NCBI GenBank assembly: GCA_905182325.1
Contig: CAJJBD010000041.1
Span: 33,215-97,214, forward strand
DNA from: an uncultured Planktomarina sp.
GTDB taxonomy: Bacteria > Pseudomonadota > Alphaproteobacteria > Rhodobacterales > Rhodobacteraceae
Direction of reading: 5' to 3'
DNA: 64,000 nucleotides
Each line of letters begins with the position of its first letter. The stretch's first letter is position 1. Below the pieces are notes generated by a model. That model was not told the origin of the DNA and did not search any database. It saw only the letters and a program-made list of their open reading frames with translations. Both the position numbers and the translations under genes were made by a program. Positions 21,340-30,641 of the stretch are shown here, one piece after another.

Positions 21340-22115
21340 TATGAAACCCCTTTATTTTTGAGTCCAGTGCCCAGATAGGCCTCAATCACTTGCTCGTTAG
21401 CCTTTATCTCATCTATGGTCCCCTTAGTCAGCACCTTTCCCTCAGCCATAACTATGATCGGATTACATAACTTACCGATAAATTCCATGTCATGCTCAAT
21501 CATACAAAAAGTATAACCACGCTCCTTATTAAGTCTTAAAATAGCATCGCCTATGGTATTCAAAAGGGTACGATTAACGCCAGCGCCGACCTCATCTAGA
21601 AATACTATTTTAGCGTCAACCATCATGGTTCTACCTAGTTCCAGGAGCTTTTTCTGACCGCCCGAAAGGTGACCTGCTTTTTCATCTTTAAGGTGGTCTA
21701 TCGTCAAAAACTCGAGCACCTCGCAAGCCTTAGCCGTGAGTGCGCGCTCTTCATCCGCTATGCGTTTACGTCCAAACCATGTGTTCCAAAGAGTTTCGCC
21801 AGTTTGACCACCTGGAACCATCATAAGATTTTCAAGTACAGACATAGATGAAAATTCATGGGCTATCTGAAATGTTCGCAAGAGGCCTTTGTGGAATAAC
21901 TCATGGGGCGGCATTCCAGTAATATCCTCCCCCCCCATAGTTACGGTTCCAGAGGTTGGTGAGAGTACGCCAGCTATAACGTTAAATAAAGTAGTTTTTC
22001 CAGCTCCATTTGGGCCGATTAGGCCTGTAATGGATCCTTCCTCTATTTCTATAGAAGATCCGTCTACGGCTCGAAATCCACCAAAATGACGATGCAGGTT
22101 TTCAACCGTAATCAT
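21339..22115 (-). CDS. livG: branched-chain amino acid ABC transporter ATPase LivG
   Basis: ATP-binding subunit, 258 residues. It has Walker A GPNGAGKTT, signature LSGGQKKLLELGR and a Walker B variant IVFLDEVGAGVN (Val-Gly in place of the common Pro-Thr after the glutamate, as seen in this subfamily). It follows the binding-protein gene after a 73-nt spacer holding a strong hairpin, which would allow more binding protein than ATPase to be made. It begins MITVENLHRHFGGFRAVDG, typical of LivG. Confidence 0.95.
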   Translation of the reverse strand: MITVENLHRHFGGFRAVDGSSIEIEEGSITGLIGPNGAGKTTLFNVIAGVLSPTSGTVTMGGEDITGMPPHELFHKGLLRTFQIAHEFSSMSVLENLMMVPGGQTGETLWNTWFGRKRIADEERALTAKACEVLEFLTIDHLKDEKAGHLSGGQKKLLELGRTMMVDAKIVFLDEVGAGVNRTLLNTIGDAILRLNKERGYTFCMIEHDMEFIGKLCNPIIVMAEGKVLTKGTIDEIKANEQVIEAYLGTGLKNKGVS

Positions 22116-22143
22116 TCTTAAACCTCGTTAAGTTTATACGAAA

Positions 22144-22169
22144 ACAGCCCCGCTTGATAGCGAGGCTGT
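22144..22169 (-). terminator. intercistronic hairpin between the liv SBP gene and livG
   Basis: On the minus strand ACAGCCTCGC pairs with GCGGGGCTGT (10 bp with one G-U) around a 6-nt loop, followed by TTTTCG. It is placed after the SBP stop and before livG. The short U-tract suggests partial termination or 3'-end protection of the SBP message, a common arrangement in ABC operons. Confidence 0.65.
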
Positions 22170-22188
22170 AATAGTTATTTTTAGATTT

Positions 22189-23373
22189 TTAACGGTATTG
22201 TACGGTTGTATCTTTTCCACCTGTAAAAGAAATCTGGCGATAGTTGCCAGCGGCCTCACCTGGTCCAATCAGCTCTACAGCGGATGCTCCATCGTAATTG
22301 ATGTCAATACCAGCGGCCAAAGCTTGCAATGCCAATCCTAATTGACCTGGCTGTATATTTAGGCCGGGCGCATTAGCAACGTCCATTACATGGTTTTTGT
22401 ATACTGCAGGATCTGACGAACCAGCAGCCTGCATAGCTAATATAATTAGCGCTGCAGCGTCATATGACTCTCCAGAAAATGAATTCCCTCCATTAAACCC
22501 TGCGTCAGCGGCCATAGCGGCATACGCTGCTGCACCCGCACTGTTTGAGCCAGGGGCTTGCCCAGTTGACCCATCAATCTCAGAGCCAAAACTTGCAAGT
22601 CCATCTGTCCCGATCATACCGTCAGGGAAGTGGAAAGTGTCAAATGCGCCAGTATCTAGAGCTGCACGAACAATTCCAGATCCCCCTTGATCGCCATAAC
22701 CTGCAACCACTAAGCGGTCGCCCCCAGCGGCGGCAAGTGCTCCAACTTCAGCAGAGTAATCACCTTTGCCGTCTTCATGCGCAGCAGTGATCGTTACTGT
22801 ACCACCAGCAGCTTCAAATGCCGCCTGGAAAGCGTCAGCCAAACCTTTGCCATAGTCATTGTTGGTATAGGTTACCGCTACTTCTTTAATTCCGTCTTCC
22901 ATAAGTACTTCAGTCATAACTACACCCTGACGGGCATCAGATGGCGCTGTACGGAAGAATAAACCATTGTCTTCAGCTGTGGAAAGCCCAGGCGAAGTGG
23001 CGGACGGCGAAATCATTACCATGCCATTTGCCAATGCGACGTTTGATAGAATAGCACCTGTAACTCCGGAGCAGTCAGCGCCCATAATGCCCTTAATACC
23101 GTCAGATGTTATTTGACGCTCAGCGACAGCAGTGGCTGCACCCGAATCAATACAAGTGGAATCACCACGAACGGACGTAACTGTGGACCCGCCCAAAAGC
23201 GCTCCACTTTTGTTAACTTCGGCCATGGCCAATTCGGCACCATCAGCCATATCAGGTGTTATTGATTCAATTGGCCCTGTGAAGCCAAGAATTACACCGA
23301 TTTTAATATCTTCTGCGGATGCAAACCCAGCAGTAAGAGCCACGGCGGTTGTCGCCAAAAGCAGTTTTCTCAT
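22189..23373 (-). CDS. branched-chain amino acid ABC transporter substrate-binding protein
   Basis: Periplasmic type I binding protein (LivJ/LivK family). The N-terminal MRKLLLATTAVALTAGFASA is a clear Sec signal peptide cleaved before EDIKIGVILGFTGP. Conserved blocks are GADCSGVTGAILSNVA and the FFRTAPSDARQG substrate-cleft segment. The track ORF adds ten residues; the ATG at 23373 has a GGGAGA site before it and starts the signal peptide directly. Length is about 394 residues. It is the first gene of the liv operon. Ligand could be leucine-type amino acids, amides or other small acids; specificity cannot be read from sequence. Confidence 0.93.
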   Translation of the reverse strand: MRKLLLATTAVALTAGFASAEDIKIGVILGFTGPIESITPDMADGAELAMAEVNKSGALLGGSTVTSVRGDSTCIDSGAATAVAERQITSDGIKGIMGADCSGVTGAILSNVALANGMVMISPSATSPGLSTAEDNGLFFRTAPSDARQGVVMTEVLMEDGIKEVAVTYTNNDYGKGLADAFQAAFEAAGGTVTITAAHEDGKGDYSAEVGALAAAGGDRLVVAGYGDQGGSGIVRAALDTGAFDTFHFPDGMIGTDGLASFGSEIDGSTGQAPGSNSAGAAAYAAMAADAGFNGGNSFSGESYDAAALIILAMQAAGSSDPAVYKNHVMDVANAPGLNIQPGQLGLALQALAAGIDINYDGASAVELIGPGEAAGNYRQISFTGGKDTTVQYR

Positions 23374-23469
23374 TTTTATCTCCCAAATGGAATGTATATC
23401 CAAGGTTTAGAATAGTGGTGCTTTAACCAAAAAGGAAGCCTATTTTGTCACGTATCAAATATTTTTTTA

Positions 23470-24474
23470 TTATGATGCTATCCGAGAGGCATGCGTTCCT
23501 CGCTCTCTATAAGGAGTTGTATCGTAGTGAGCACGATAGCACTTAGAGAAATGCGACGGAGAAGCAAATCCGCATGCCAGCGCCACATTTATAACAGACA
23601 TGTCAGTCTGCATAAGCAGGTTCCGCGCTTTTTGCAGACGCAGTTCCATATAGTAGCGCTTGGGGGAACGGTTTAGATACCTCCGGAACAATCGCTCAAG
23701 TTGACGTGTAGACATACCAACCTCTTTAGCGAGAAGTGACGGACTTATCGGTTCTTCTATATTTTGTTCCATTTTTTGGATCACAAGGCTCAGCTTAGGG
23801 TGACGAACTCCGATGCGGGTTGGGATGGAAAGACGTTGTGTGTCCTGATCAGTCCGTATCGAAGAATAAATCAGTTGGTCAGCAACAGCATTTGCGAGGT
23901 CCTCCCCATGATGATCAGCAATAAGCTTTAACATCAAGTCGATAGAAGAAGTTCCACCAGCCGTTGTTATCCTATTTCCATCCACAACAAAAACTGACTT
24001 GGTAAGTTCCACATCCTCAAATTCTTCCGCAAAACTATCTTGATTTTCCCAATGTATAGTGGCCCGCTTTCCATTGAGAAGGCCCGCTTTAGCCAAAGTA
24101 AAGCCTGCCGTACAAAGTCCAGCTATCAGGGGGCCCCTCCGGGCCTCCCGTCGCAGCCAGTTTAATAATTTTTTTGTCGTAACATTTTGAATGTTTATCC
24201 CACCACAGACCATAATGGTGTCATCACGCAAAACTTCAATTAATTCGCTTTGCACACCATACTCAATTCCGCCTGAGCAAAAAACTGGCTCGCCTGTATC
24301 TGACATTAACGTCCAGGAATAAAGGTCCCTACCAGACATTCTATTTGCAATTCGTAAAGATTCTACCGCCGCAGCGAAACAGAGCATGGTAAAACTGTTA
24401 AGCAATACAAACACAAAACGGCGTGGTTTTGCAGGTGGATCTTGAATGTCAACAAGTTGATCAGAAACATCCAT
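23470..24474 (-). CDS. GlxA-family AraC-type transcriptional regulator
   Basis: 334-residue regulator with an N-terminal DJ-1/PfpI-like class I glutamine-amidotransferase-fold domain (residues about 18-200, with the nucleophile-elbow region LIAGLCTAGFTLA) and a C-terminal AraC double HTH (about 228-325, PISPSLLAKEVGMSTRQLERLFRRYL and the FASPSHFSKCYRAHY signature). The family includes GbdR, the glycine betaine/dimethylglycine sensor of Pseudomonas, which this resembles. It ends 97 nt upstream of the liv SBP gene on the same strand, so it may control the transporter, and it is divergent from the DAHP synthase gene. The effector is unknown. Confidence 0.88.
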   Translation of the reverse strand: MDVSDQLVDIQDPPAKPRRFVFVLLNSFTMLCFAAAVESLRIANRMSGRDLYSWTLMSDTGEPVFCSGGIEYGVQSELIEVLRDDTIMVCGGINIQNVTTKKLLNWLRREARRGPLIAGLCTAGFTLAKAGLLNGKRATIHWENQDSFAEEFEDVELTKSVFVVDGNRITTAGGTSSIDLMLKLIADHHGEDLANAVADQLIYSSIRTDQDTQRLSIPTRIGVRHPKLSLVIQKMEQNIEEPISPSLLAKEVGMSTRQLERLFRRYLNRSPKRYYMELRLQKARNLLMQTDMSVINVALACGFASPSHFSKCYRAHYDTTPYRERGTHASRIAS

Positions 24475-24644
24475 ATAGAATACCTTCCAATGCGCCCAAA
24501 TTTTGCCTTTAATTATTCCCCTTTGGCCCTGTTGAGGAGATGCGTCAAGAGTTTAAATTAATAAGACCTATTTTACGGTGGTTTATCAATAAAAATCACG
24601 TTATCTAAGATTTTCAAATCTGAGTTAATACGGAGCATACTAAA

Positions 24645-26018
24645 ATGACCAGCTGGCAAAAATCTGATTGGCGGGCAAAACCAAGAATTCAAATGCCCGA
24701 TTACACCAATAGCGCCGCTCTCACAGCTGCTGAAAAACAGCTTGGTCAATACCCACCACTTGTATTTGCGGGAGAGGCAAGATCATTACGTCAAAAACTG
24801 GCGGCCGTTAGCCGCGGTGAGGCTTTCTTACTTCAAGGGGGCGATTGTGCAGAAAGCTTTCAAGAGTTTTCGGCCGACAACATTAGAGACACATTTAAAG
24901 TCATGCTACAAATGGCAATGGTTTTGACGTACGGCGCAAAGGTTCCAGTAGTGAAAGTGGGACGTATGGCTGGACAATTTGCTAAACCGAGGTCAGCGCC
25001 AACTGAAATAAAAGACGGCCTCGAGTTACCAAGTTACCGTGGAGACATAATTAATGAGTTAGAATTCAGCCTCAAAGCACGAGAACCCAATCCAAAGAAA
25101 ATGCTACAAGCATATACCCAAGCAGCGGCAACGCTTAATCTTTTGCGTGCATTCTCCAAAGGTGGCTTTGCTGATATTCATCAGGTTCATTCCTGGACTT
25201 TAGGATTTACAGAGTCAGAAAAAGCCTCAGCCTACCGTAAAATGGCAAATAGTATTTCTGACGCTTTAGATTTCATGCAGGCGGCTGGATTAAATGCAGA
25301 GAATAGTGTGGAATTAGGTACGGTGGACTTTTATACGTCCCATGAAGCTCTTCTGTTAGAATATGAAGAGGCTTTGTGCCGTATAGATAGTACATCAGGG
25401 AAATACGTAGCAGGTTCTGGACACTTTATTTGGATTGGTGACCGAACAAGGCAGCCAGACGGTGCCCATGTACAATTTTGCAGTGGTGTGCAAAATCCAA
25501 TTGGGTTGAAATGTGGACCCACTACTACAGCAGAAGATTTGAAAATTCTGATGGAAAAACTAAATCCAGAAAATGAAGCCGGCCGCCTCACTTTGATAGC
25601 CCGTTTTGGAGCAGGCTCGGTTGAGGATCACCTGCCGCGTCTCATAAAGACTGTAAAAGAGGAAGGGGCCAACGTAGTTTGGACATGCGATGCCATGCAT
25701 GGGAATACCATCAAGGCATCCTCTGGATATAAAACTAGGCCATTTGAAAGTGTTTTACGAGAGGTTCAGGAATTTTTTGCTATTCATCGTATGGAAAACA
25801 CTATCCCAGGCGGAGTGCACTTTGAAATGACGGGCCAAGATGTCACAGAATGTACAGGTGGTGTACGTGCAGTTACCGATGAAAACCTGTCAGATCGTTA
25901 CCACACAGCCTGCGATCCACGTTTAAACGCCTCACAATCACTTGAATTAGCTTTTTTGGTAGCTGAAGAACTTGGGCAAACTCGAGGAATGAAATCAACA
26001 AAGGTGGCACGTAAATAA
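24645..26018 (+). CDS. class II 3-deoxy-7-phosphoheptulonate (DAHP) synthase
   Basis: Condenses phosphoenolpyruvate and erythrose 4-phosphate in the first step of the shikimate pathway. Class II (plant/AroH-type) features are [32 protein letters not shown], the [13 protein letters not shown] block and the metal-site DAMHGNT. Length is 457 residues, as usual. It is unrelated in sequence to the class I AroFGH enzymes of E. coli. A single gene flanked by 170 nt upstream (divergent from the GlxA regulator) and 234 nt downstream, in which I see no convincing feature. Confidence 0.95.
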   Translation: MTSWQKSDWRAKPRIQMPDYTNSAALTAAEKQLGQYPPLVFAGEARSLRQKLAAVSRGEAFLLQGGDCAESFQEFSADNIRDTFKVMLQMAMVLTYGAKVPVVKVGRMAGQFAKPRSAPTEIKDGLELPSYRGDIINELEFSLKAREPNPKKMLQAYTQAAATLNLLRAFSKGGFADIHQVHSWTLGFTESEKASAYRKMANSISDALDFMQAAGLNAENSVELGTVDFYTSHEALLLEYEEALCRIDSTSGKYVAGSGHFIWIGDRTRQPDGAHVQFCSGVQNPIGLKCGPTTTAEDLKILMEKLNPENEAGRLTLIARFGAGSVEDHLPRLIKTVKEEGANVVWTCDAMHGNTIKASSGYKTRPFESVLREVQEFFAIHRMENTIPGGVHFEMTGQDVTECTGGVRAVTDENLSDRYHTACDPRLNASQSLELAFLVAEELGQTRGMKSTKVARK

Positions 26019-26252
26019 CATTTCAAAAGGGGCTACGAAGAGATATAAATCTTTATCAGATGTTTGGTTCCCCAGTTAATAAGCAAAGTTAATATGTCTT
26101 TTTGTCCTTAAAGTTAGTGTTGTTTTCATAGGCCTGAATTCCTAATATATGAGGCACTCAGGAACCGTAAAATTGTATAAGTAAGGATCTAGTTTTTCAT
26201 TCTGTTTGAACGGTAAACTAAACTAGTCCAATAATTTAGGGAGAGACCTTTC

Positions 26253-27134
26253 ATGCTGACCTCCATGACAGGGATAGCCGCACTCAGTGGCTCTACAGGG
26301 CCATATGACTGGTCTATTGAGTTGCGGGGAGTCAATAATAAGGGCCTCGACATCCGTGCTCGAGTGCCTGACTGGCTGGTGGGGTTGGACCAATTAATAC
26401 GCAAATCCATTTCTGCCTCTGTAACAAGAGGTTCTTTACAATTTGCACTAAAAATTTCTTTGTCTGAGGAGTTATCTGGCCGCAAAATTAATATGGAAAA
26501 ATTAAATACTATTTTAGACGACGCTGCCATTGTTGCAAAACAAGCAGCAAAAAAAGGTCTCTCAATTTCACCTATTAGCTTAGCAGATATTGCTTCACAA
26601 AATGGTTTCACAGACTTTGAAACTAATGAAGAAACTAAGGATGCGGTAACTACCGCCATCATTACTCAGTTACCTAAGTTAATCGAGGACTTTCAGATAG
26701 CTAGAAAATCAGAAGGTTTTGCATTACGTCAAATTTTACTGAACGGAGTTTTAGAAATGGAGCGGCTTCTGGCAGCTTCCAGTCTGGTACTTGTCACAAG
26801 GACAGCTGACTTCAAGGCTTCGTTTGAAGCCTCAATTCAACGGCTTAAACAAGAAATTGATCCCGAACGTTTAGCACAAGAAATGGCCATTTTAGCAATT
26901 AAAAACGATGTTGCCGAAGAGATAGACCGTCTTAAAGTACATATAACTGCAGCACGTGGCCTTCTAAATTCAGAAAATCCTGTGGGGAGGAAGTTTGATT
27001 TTCTAATGCAAGAGTTTAACAGGGAAGCTAATACGTTGTGCGCAAAGTCTGGCTCAAAAGAATTGACCGCTTTTGGTATTGAAATGAAAGTGACCATCGA
27101 TCAAATGCGGGAACAGGTACAAAATGTTGAATAA
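26253..27134 (+). CDS. yicC: YicC/YloC family endoribonuclease
   Basis: Family of endoribonucleases involved in sRNA and mRNA turnover. The N-terminus MTGIAALSG followed by [20 protein letters not shown] is diagnostic, as is the C-terminal [22 protein letters not shown] with a final [17 protein letters not shown]. Length is 293 residues. The ATG at 26253 has an AGGGAGAG site; an in-frame ATG four codons later is the alternative. It overlaps gmk by 11 nt, the conserved yicC-gmk arrangement. Confidence 0.93.
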   Translation: MLTSMTGIAALSGSTGPYDWSIELRGVNNKGLDIRARVPDWLVGLDQLIRKSISASVTRGSLQFALKISLSEELSGRKINMEKLNTILDDAAIVAKQAAKKGLSISPISLADIASQNGFTDFETNEETKDAVTTAIITQLPKLIEDFQIARKSEGFALRQILLNGVLEMERLLAASSLVLVTRTADFKASFEASIQRLKQEIDPERLAQEMAILAIKNDVAEEIDRLKVHITAARGLLNSENPVGRKFDFLMQEFNREANTLCAKSGSKELTAFGIEMKVTIDQMREQVQNVE

Positions 27135-27777
27135 TAAGCGGCGCGGTTTGCTGATCATTCTATCATCTCCCTCCGGAGCTGGAAAATCTACACTTTCTAG
27201 ACGACTAATAAAGTGGGATACTTCATTGTCTTTTTCAGTATCTTCAACCACAAGGACTATGCGATCTGGAGAAGAAAACGGTAAAGATTATTTTTTTGTT
27301 AGCGACGAGGAATTCTCTAAACAAGTAAGGCTTGGAGAAATGCTGGAGCATGCACAAGTGTTTGGCTGTTCATATGGTTCACCTAAAGGACCTGTGGAAG
27401 CTGCTATAGATGATGGCCAGGATGTTTTATTCGATATCGACTGGCAGGGAGCGCAACAGATATCAAATTCAGCCCTTCAAAAACATGTATTATCTATTTT
27501 CATACTGCCTCCATCAATTATTGAGTTGGAAAGACGTTTAAAGGGTAGGGGCCAAGATACTCCCGAGATTATTACCAAGCGGATGCAGAAAAGCTGGGAT
27601 GAGATCAGCCATTGGTCAGGTTATGACTATGTCTTGATAAATGATGATCTCGACGCCACCGAAGAGAAACTAAAAACGATTGTGACCACCGAACGCTTAA
27701 GACGGAGCCAACAGCCTGGATTAGTGGGACATGTGCGGGCCTTGCAGTCTGAGTTTGAGAGTAAAAATGATATATGA
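27124..27777 (+). CDS. gmk: guanylate kinase
   Basis: Phosphorylates GMP to GDP. The P-loop [10 protein letters not shown] lies at residues 14-23, and the GMP-binding region contains [18 protein letters not shown] and [12 protein letters not shown]. Length is 217 residues, typical. It overlaps yicC at its 5' end and the gamma carbonic anhydrase gene by 11 nt at its 3' end, indicating a tightly coupled three-gene operon. Confidence 0.97.
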   Translation: MLNNKRRGLLIILSSPSGAGKSTLSRRLIKWDTSLSFSVSSTTRTMRSGEENGKDYFFVSDEEFSKQVRLGEMLEHAQVFGCSYGSPKGPVEAAIDDGQDVLFDIDWQGAQQISNSALQKHVLSIFILPPSIIELERRLKGRGQDTPEIITKRMQKSWDEISHWSGYDYVLINDDLDATEEKLKTIVTTERLRRSQQPGLVGHVRALQSEFESKNDI

Positions 27778-28294
27778 GCTCGACGGGTTAGCGCCAGACC
27801 TGCCCGATGGGCAAGAGCATTGGGTGGCACCAGATGCAAATATCATTGGAAATGTCCGTCTTTTGCCTGGTTCCTCTGTATGGTTTGGTGCAACTTTGCG
27901 GGGTGACAATGCCCTAATACAGGTTGGAATGGGCTCAAATATACAAGAAAATTCAGTTTTACACACAGATATTGGTTTCCCTCTAATAATTGGGACTAAT
28001 TGCACAATTGGACATCAGGCTATGTTGCATGGCTGTTCCATTGGTAATCAAAGTTTAATCGGTATGGGTGCTACAATTTTAAACGGAGCCAAGGTCGGCA
28101 ATAACTGTTTGATTGGGGCACGGGCCTTAGTCACTGAAGGCAAGGTTATCCCTGATAATTCCTTGGTTGTTGGTGCACCAGGCAAAGTAACTCGTATATT
28201 GAGCGATGCTGAGGTTCTGGGTCTGTTGAAGTCGGCAAAGAGTTACCAAGCCAACATGCGGCGCTTTGCCAACGGTTTAAAGATCTTGAACTAG
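27767..28294 (+). CDS. gamma carbonic anhydrase family protein
   Basis: Left-handed beta-helix protein of the gamma-CA/PaaY/YrdA group, about 176 residues. Hexapeptide repeats are visible through the middle, with zinc-type histidines in VLHTDIG and GHQAMLHGC. The ATG at 27767, preceded by GAGAG, gives the usual MIYELDG start; the track start 12 codons earlier lies inside gmk. A hairpin terminator follows. Real carbonic anhydrase activity is not assured in this family. Confidence 0.88.
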   Translation: MIYELDGLAPDLPDGQEHWVAPDANIIGNVRLLPGSSVWFGATLRGDNALIQVGMGSNIQENSVLHTDIGFPLIIGTNCTIGHQAMLHGCSIGNQSLIGMGATILNGAKVGNNCLIGARALVTEGKVIPDNSLVVGAPGKVTRILSDAEVLGLLKSAKSYQANMRRFANGLKILN

Positions 28295-28309
28295 GGATTT
28301 CTGTATTTG

Positions 28310-28328
28310 AACCTATCGAAATAGGTTT
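28310..28328 (+). terminator. hairpin after the yicC-gmk operon
   Basis: AACCTAT-CGAA-ATAGGTT is a perfect 7-bp stem with a 4-nt loop, 15 nt after the last stop, followed by TGGGTTTAAAATCTTTT. The U-tract is interrupted. The remaining part of the 279-nt convergent spacer up to the tsf terminator shows nothing else I can support. Confidence 0.5.
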
Positions 28329-28524
28329 GGGTTTAAAATCTTTTCGTAAGTCACTGAAAATTAGTTTAATATCTTTATACGTAAGGTTGGTGATGTCGAT
28401 TATACTATGATCATTTAATACTATTTGTTAACATAATACATATTATGCGATAATTGAAATAGCTACTAATGCTACACCCTACCAAATTAACACTCAAAAA
28501 TGTTGGAAGAAACACCAACCACAA

Positions 28525-28554
28525 ACAAAAAAAATGGCGTATAAAAGCGCCATT
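28525..28554 (-). terminator. rho-independent terminator of rpsB-tsf
   Basis: On the minus strand AATGGCG pairs with CGCCATT around an 8-nt loop and runs straight into TTTTTTTTGTTTG. It lies about 20 nt after the tsf stop. Stem, loop and U-tract are all canonical. Confidence 0.88.
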
Positions 28555-28573
28555 CTATATAACAAACAAAAAA

Positions 28574-29449
28574 TTAACCATTCATGGTCTTAGCAACTTC
28601 CGCCGCAAAGTCCTCCGTCTTTTTTTCAATACCCTCACCAACTTCTAATCTAACAAAGCTTAAAATCTCTAAGCCTGCTTCCTTAGCAGCTGCCTCAACT
28701 GTTAAATCTGGGTTCACCACAAAAGCCTGACCCATTAAAGTGGACTCAGCTACAAATTTTTTCATTCTACCGACGATCATCTTTTCAATAACAGCCTCTG
28801 GCTTTCCACTCTCACGCGCAATATCCATCTGTATCTGTTTTTCTTTTTCGATATCAACTGGGTTCAGCGATGCCTCATTCAAAGCTGTTGGGTTGGCCGC
28901 GGCAATATGCATTGCTACTTGCTTTCCAAACGCTTCATTATCACCAGAAAGTGTAACCAATACACCGATTTTACCCATTCCATCAGCAACCGAATTGTGT
29001 ACGTAAGACACTACCAATTCACCAGACACTTTAACCATCCTTCGCAAGGACATGTTTTCGCCAATAGTGGCGATGGCATCAGTAAGTAGTTCAGACACAG
29101 GCTTGCCTCCGGCATCGGCATTCGCGAGTGCATCCACTGTCTCAACACTTAAGCCAGCTGTAGCAATTTTCGAAACCATTGACTGGAAGTCAGCATTCTT
29201 TCCAACAAAATCAGTTTCAGAGTTAACTTCAACAACAACACCGGTACCGTTTTTTACTGCGACAGCAACTAGACCCTCTGCAGCTGTCCTGCCAGATTTT
29301 TTTGCAGCTTTTGCAAGGCCTTTGGTACGAAGCCAATCCATGGATACTTCCATGTCACCATTGTTTTCTGTTAACGCTTTTTTAGCATCCATCATTCCTG
29401 CGCCACTTTTCTCACGCAGTTCCTTCACCATTGCAGCTGTGATTGCCAT
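28574..29449 (-). CDS. tsf: translation elongation factor Ts
   Basis: Guanine nucleotide exchange factor for EF-Tu. The N-terminal UBA-like segment [20 protein letters not shown] and the core TDFVGKN motif are intact. Length is 291 residues. It lies 62 nt downstream of rpsB in the standard order and ends just before a strong terminator. Confidence 0.98.
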   Translation of the reverse strand: MAITAAMVKELREKSGAGMMDAKKALTENNGDMEVSMDWLRTKGLAKAAKKSGRTAAEGLVAVAVKNGTGVVVEVNSETDFVGKNADFQSMVSKIATAGLSVETVDALANADAGGKPVSELLTDAIATIGENMSLRRMVKVSGELVVSYVHNSVADGMGKIGVLVTLSGDNEAFGKQVAMHIAAANPTALNEASLNPVDIEKEKQIQMDIARESGKPEAVIEKMIVGRMKKFVAESTLMGQAFVVNPDLTVEAAAKEAGLEILSFVRLEVGEGIEKKTEDFAAEVAKTMNG

Positions 29450-29511
29450 AATCGTGTTCCTTCTTTTGTCAGAGTGGTTATTGCGTGCAGCGACCCTGCC
29501 GCAATATAAAC

Positions 29512-30432
29512 TTAGTCTTTATCATCACTTGATGGGTCTTTAGCGGCCTTTTTAGGTGAAGCTGCCTTTTTAGGTAAAGCTGCTGCTTTTTCAGCAACAA
29601 CTGCTTCTTCAGCAACAACTGCTTCTTCAGCAACAACTGCTTCTTCAGCAACAACTGCTTCTTCAGCAACAACTGCTTCTTCAGCAACAACTAATTCCTC
29701 AACTGGTGCATCTTCCAGGGAACCCATATCCACACCAGCTTCACCAAGCTGGGTCGACATTCCTTCCAAAGCTGCTCGAGCAGCCAGGTCGCAATATAGC
29801 GCAATCGCACGTGCTGCGTCGTCATTTCCCGGTATAACATAGTCAATTCCATCAGGTGGACAGTTCGTGTCGACAATGGCAACAACTGGAATACCAAGTT
29901 TTTTAGCTTCTGCTATAGCCAAGTCTTCTTTGTTAACATCAATTACAAATAGCAGATCGGGAACACCACCCATTTCGCGGATACCGCCGAGCGATGCTTG
30001 CAATTTTGATTGGTCACGCTCCATCCCCAGACGCTCTTTTTTAGTCAGACCCTCAAAACCTACTTCCATTTTCTCATCTATTTGTTTCAGACGGGCGATA
30101 GATTTCGAAACAGTTTGCCAATTTGTGAGGGTACCACCTAACCAACGATGGTTCATGTAGTATTGGGCACACTTCTCAGCGGCCTCAGCTACAGGGTTTT
30201 GTGCTTGCCGTTTAGTGCCCACGAACAAAATCCGTCCGCCTTTAGCAACTGTATCCTGAATTGCTTTCAGGGCTGCATCCAACATTGGAACAGTCTGTGT
30301 TAAATCCATTATGTGGATACCATTCCGCTCCCCATAAATAAATTGCCCCATTCGAGGGTTCCAGCGCTGTGTTTGGTGTCCAAAGTGAACGCCAGCCTCT
30401 AGTAACTGACGCATTGTAAAGTCTGCGGCCAT
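29512..30432 (-). CDS. rpsB: 30S ribosomal protein S2 with repetitive C-terminal extension
   Basis: Small-subunit ribosomal protein. Residues 1-235 are a normal S2, from [23 protein letters not shown] to [23 protein letters not shown]. The last 65 or so residues form an extension: an acidic VVAEEA hexapeptide repeated about six times, then an alanine/lysine-rich tail ending SSDDKD. Alphaproteobacterial S2 proteins often carry extra C-terminal sequence, but the perfect repeat is striking. The start at 30432 gives MAADFTM. A putative promoter lies about 120 nt upstream, leaving a 5' leader of roughly 110 nt. Confidence 0.97.
   Translation of the reverse strand: MAADFTMRQLLEAGVHFGHQTQRWNPRMGQFIYGERNGIHIMDLTQTVPMLDAALKAIQDTVAKGGRILFVGTKRQAQNPVAEAAEKCAQYYMNHRWLGGTLTNWQTVSKSIARLKQIDEKMEVGFEGLTKKERLGMERDQSKLQASLGGIREMGGVPDLLFVIDVNKEDLAIAEAKKLGIPVVAIVDTNCPPDGIDYVIPGNDDAARAIALYCDLAARAALEGMSTQLGEAGVDMGSLEDAPVEELVVAEEAVVAEEAVVAEEAVVAEEAVVAEEAVVAEKAAALPKKAASPKKAAKDPSSDDKD
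29583..29690 (-). repeat. 18-bp tandem repeat (6 copies) inside rpsB
   Basis: CTGCTTCTTCAGCAACAA (plus-strand reading) is repeated five times without change from 29601 to 29690, preceded by one copy with a single mismatch at 29583-29600. Each unit is in frame and encodes one VVAEEA hexapeptide of S2. Identity at the nucleotide level implies recent expansion or ongoing slippage. Confidence 0.95.
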
Positions 30433-30549
30433 GCCATGTCCTTTCCGGTTTAAGCCTCAGTGGGGATGTAGAGATAGATCTCAACCGGCGGACACTTGAA
30501 GATTTCTCCCCCAACTGCCCATACCCCACCTGTGAAGTATCCGGTTGTT

Positions 30550-30578
30550 ATTATGACCCTTTAGTAAAGGCAAGTCTA
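30550..30578 (-). promoter_or_regulatory. putative rpsB-tsf promoter
   Basis: On the minus strand TAGACT and CATAAT are separated by exactly 17 nt, placing the start near 30543. This gives an mRNA leader of about 110 nt, in which AACCGG near the 5' part and CCGGTT further down could pair. Hexamers match consensus at four and five of six positions. Confidence 0.45.
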
Positions 30579-30641
30579 ATCTTTAGATTTAAGACGTTAA
30601 AATACTTTGTTTCTTAAACACTGAACCAGTAACAAAAGGTT

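Noticed and set aside
26019-26252. Possible small gene or riboswitch between DAHP synthase and yicC
   Set aside because: Only a weak CCTGA/TCAGG inverted repeat is visible; no start with ribosome-binding site and no known riboswitch pattern.
29478-29690. 70-aa minus-strand ORF with LLLKKQ repeats
   Set aside because: It is the rpsB tandem repeat read in a different frame, not a separate gene.
29583-29690. Possible CRISPR-like array
   Set aside because: The 18-bp units are directly adjacent without spacers and are in frame inside rpsB.
30242-30529. 95-aa minus-strand ORF overlapping the rpsB start and leader
   Set aside because: Out of frame with rpsB and not conserved-looking; the leader is better explained as untranslated.
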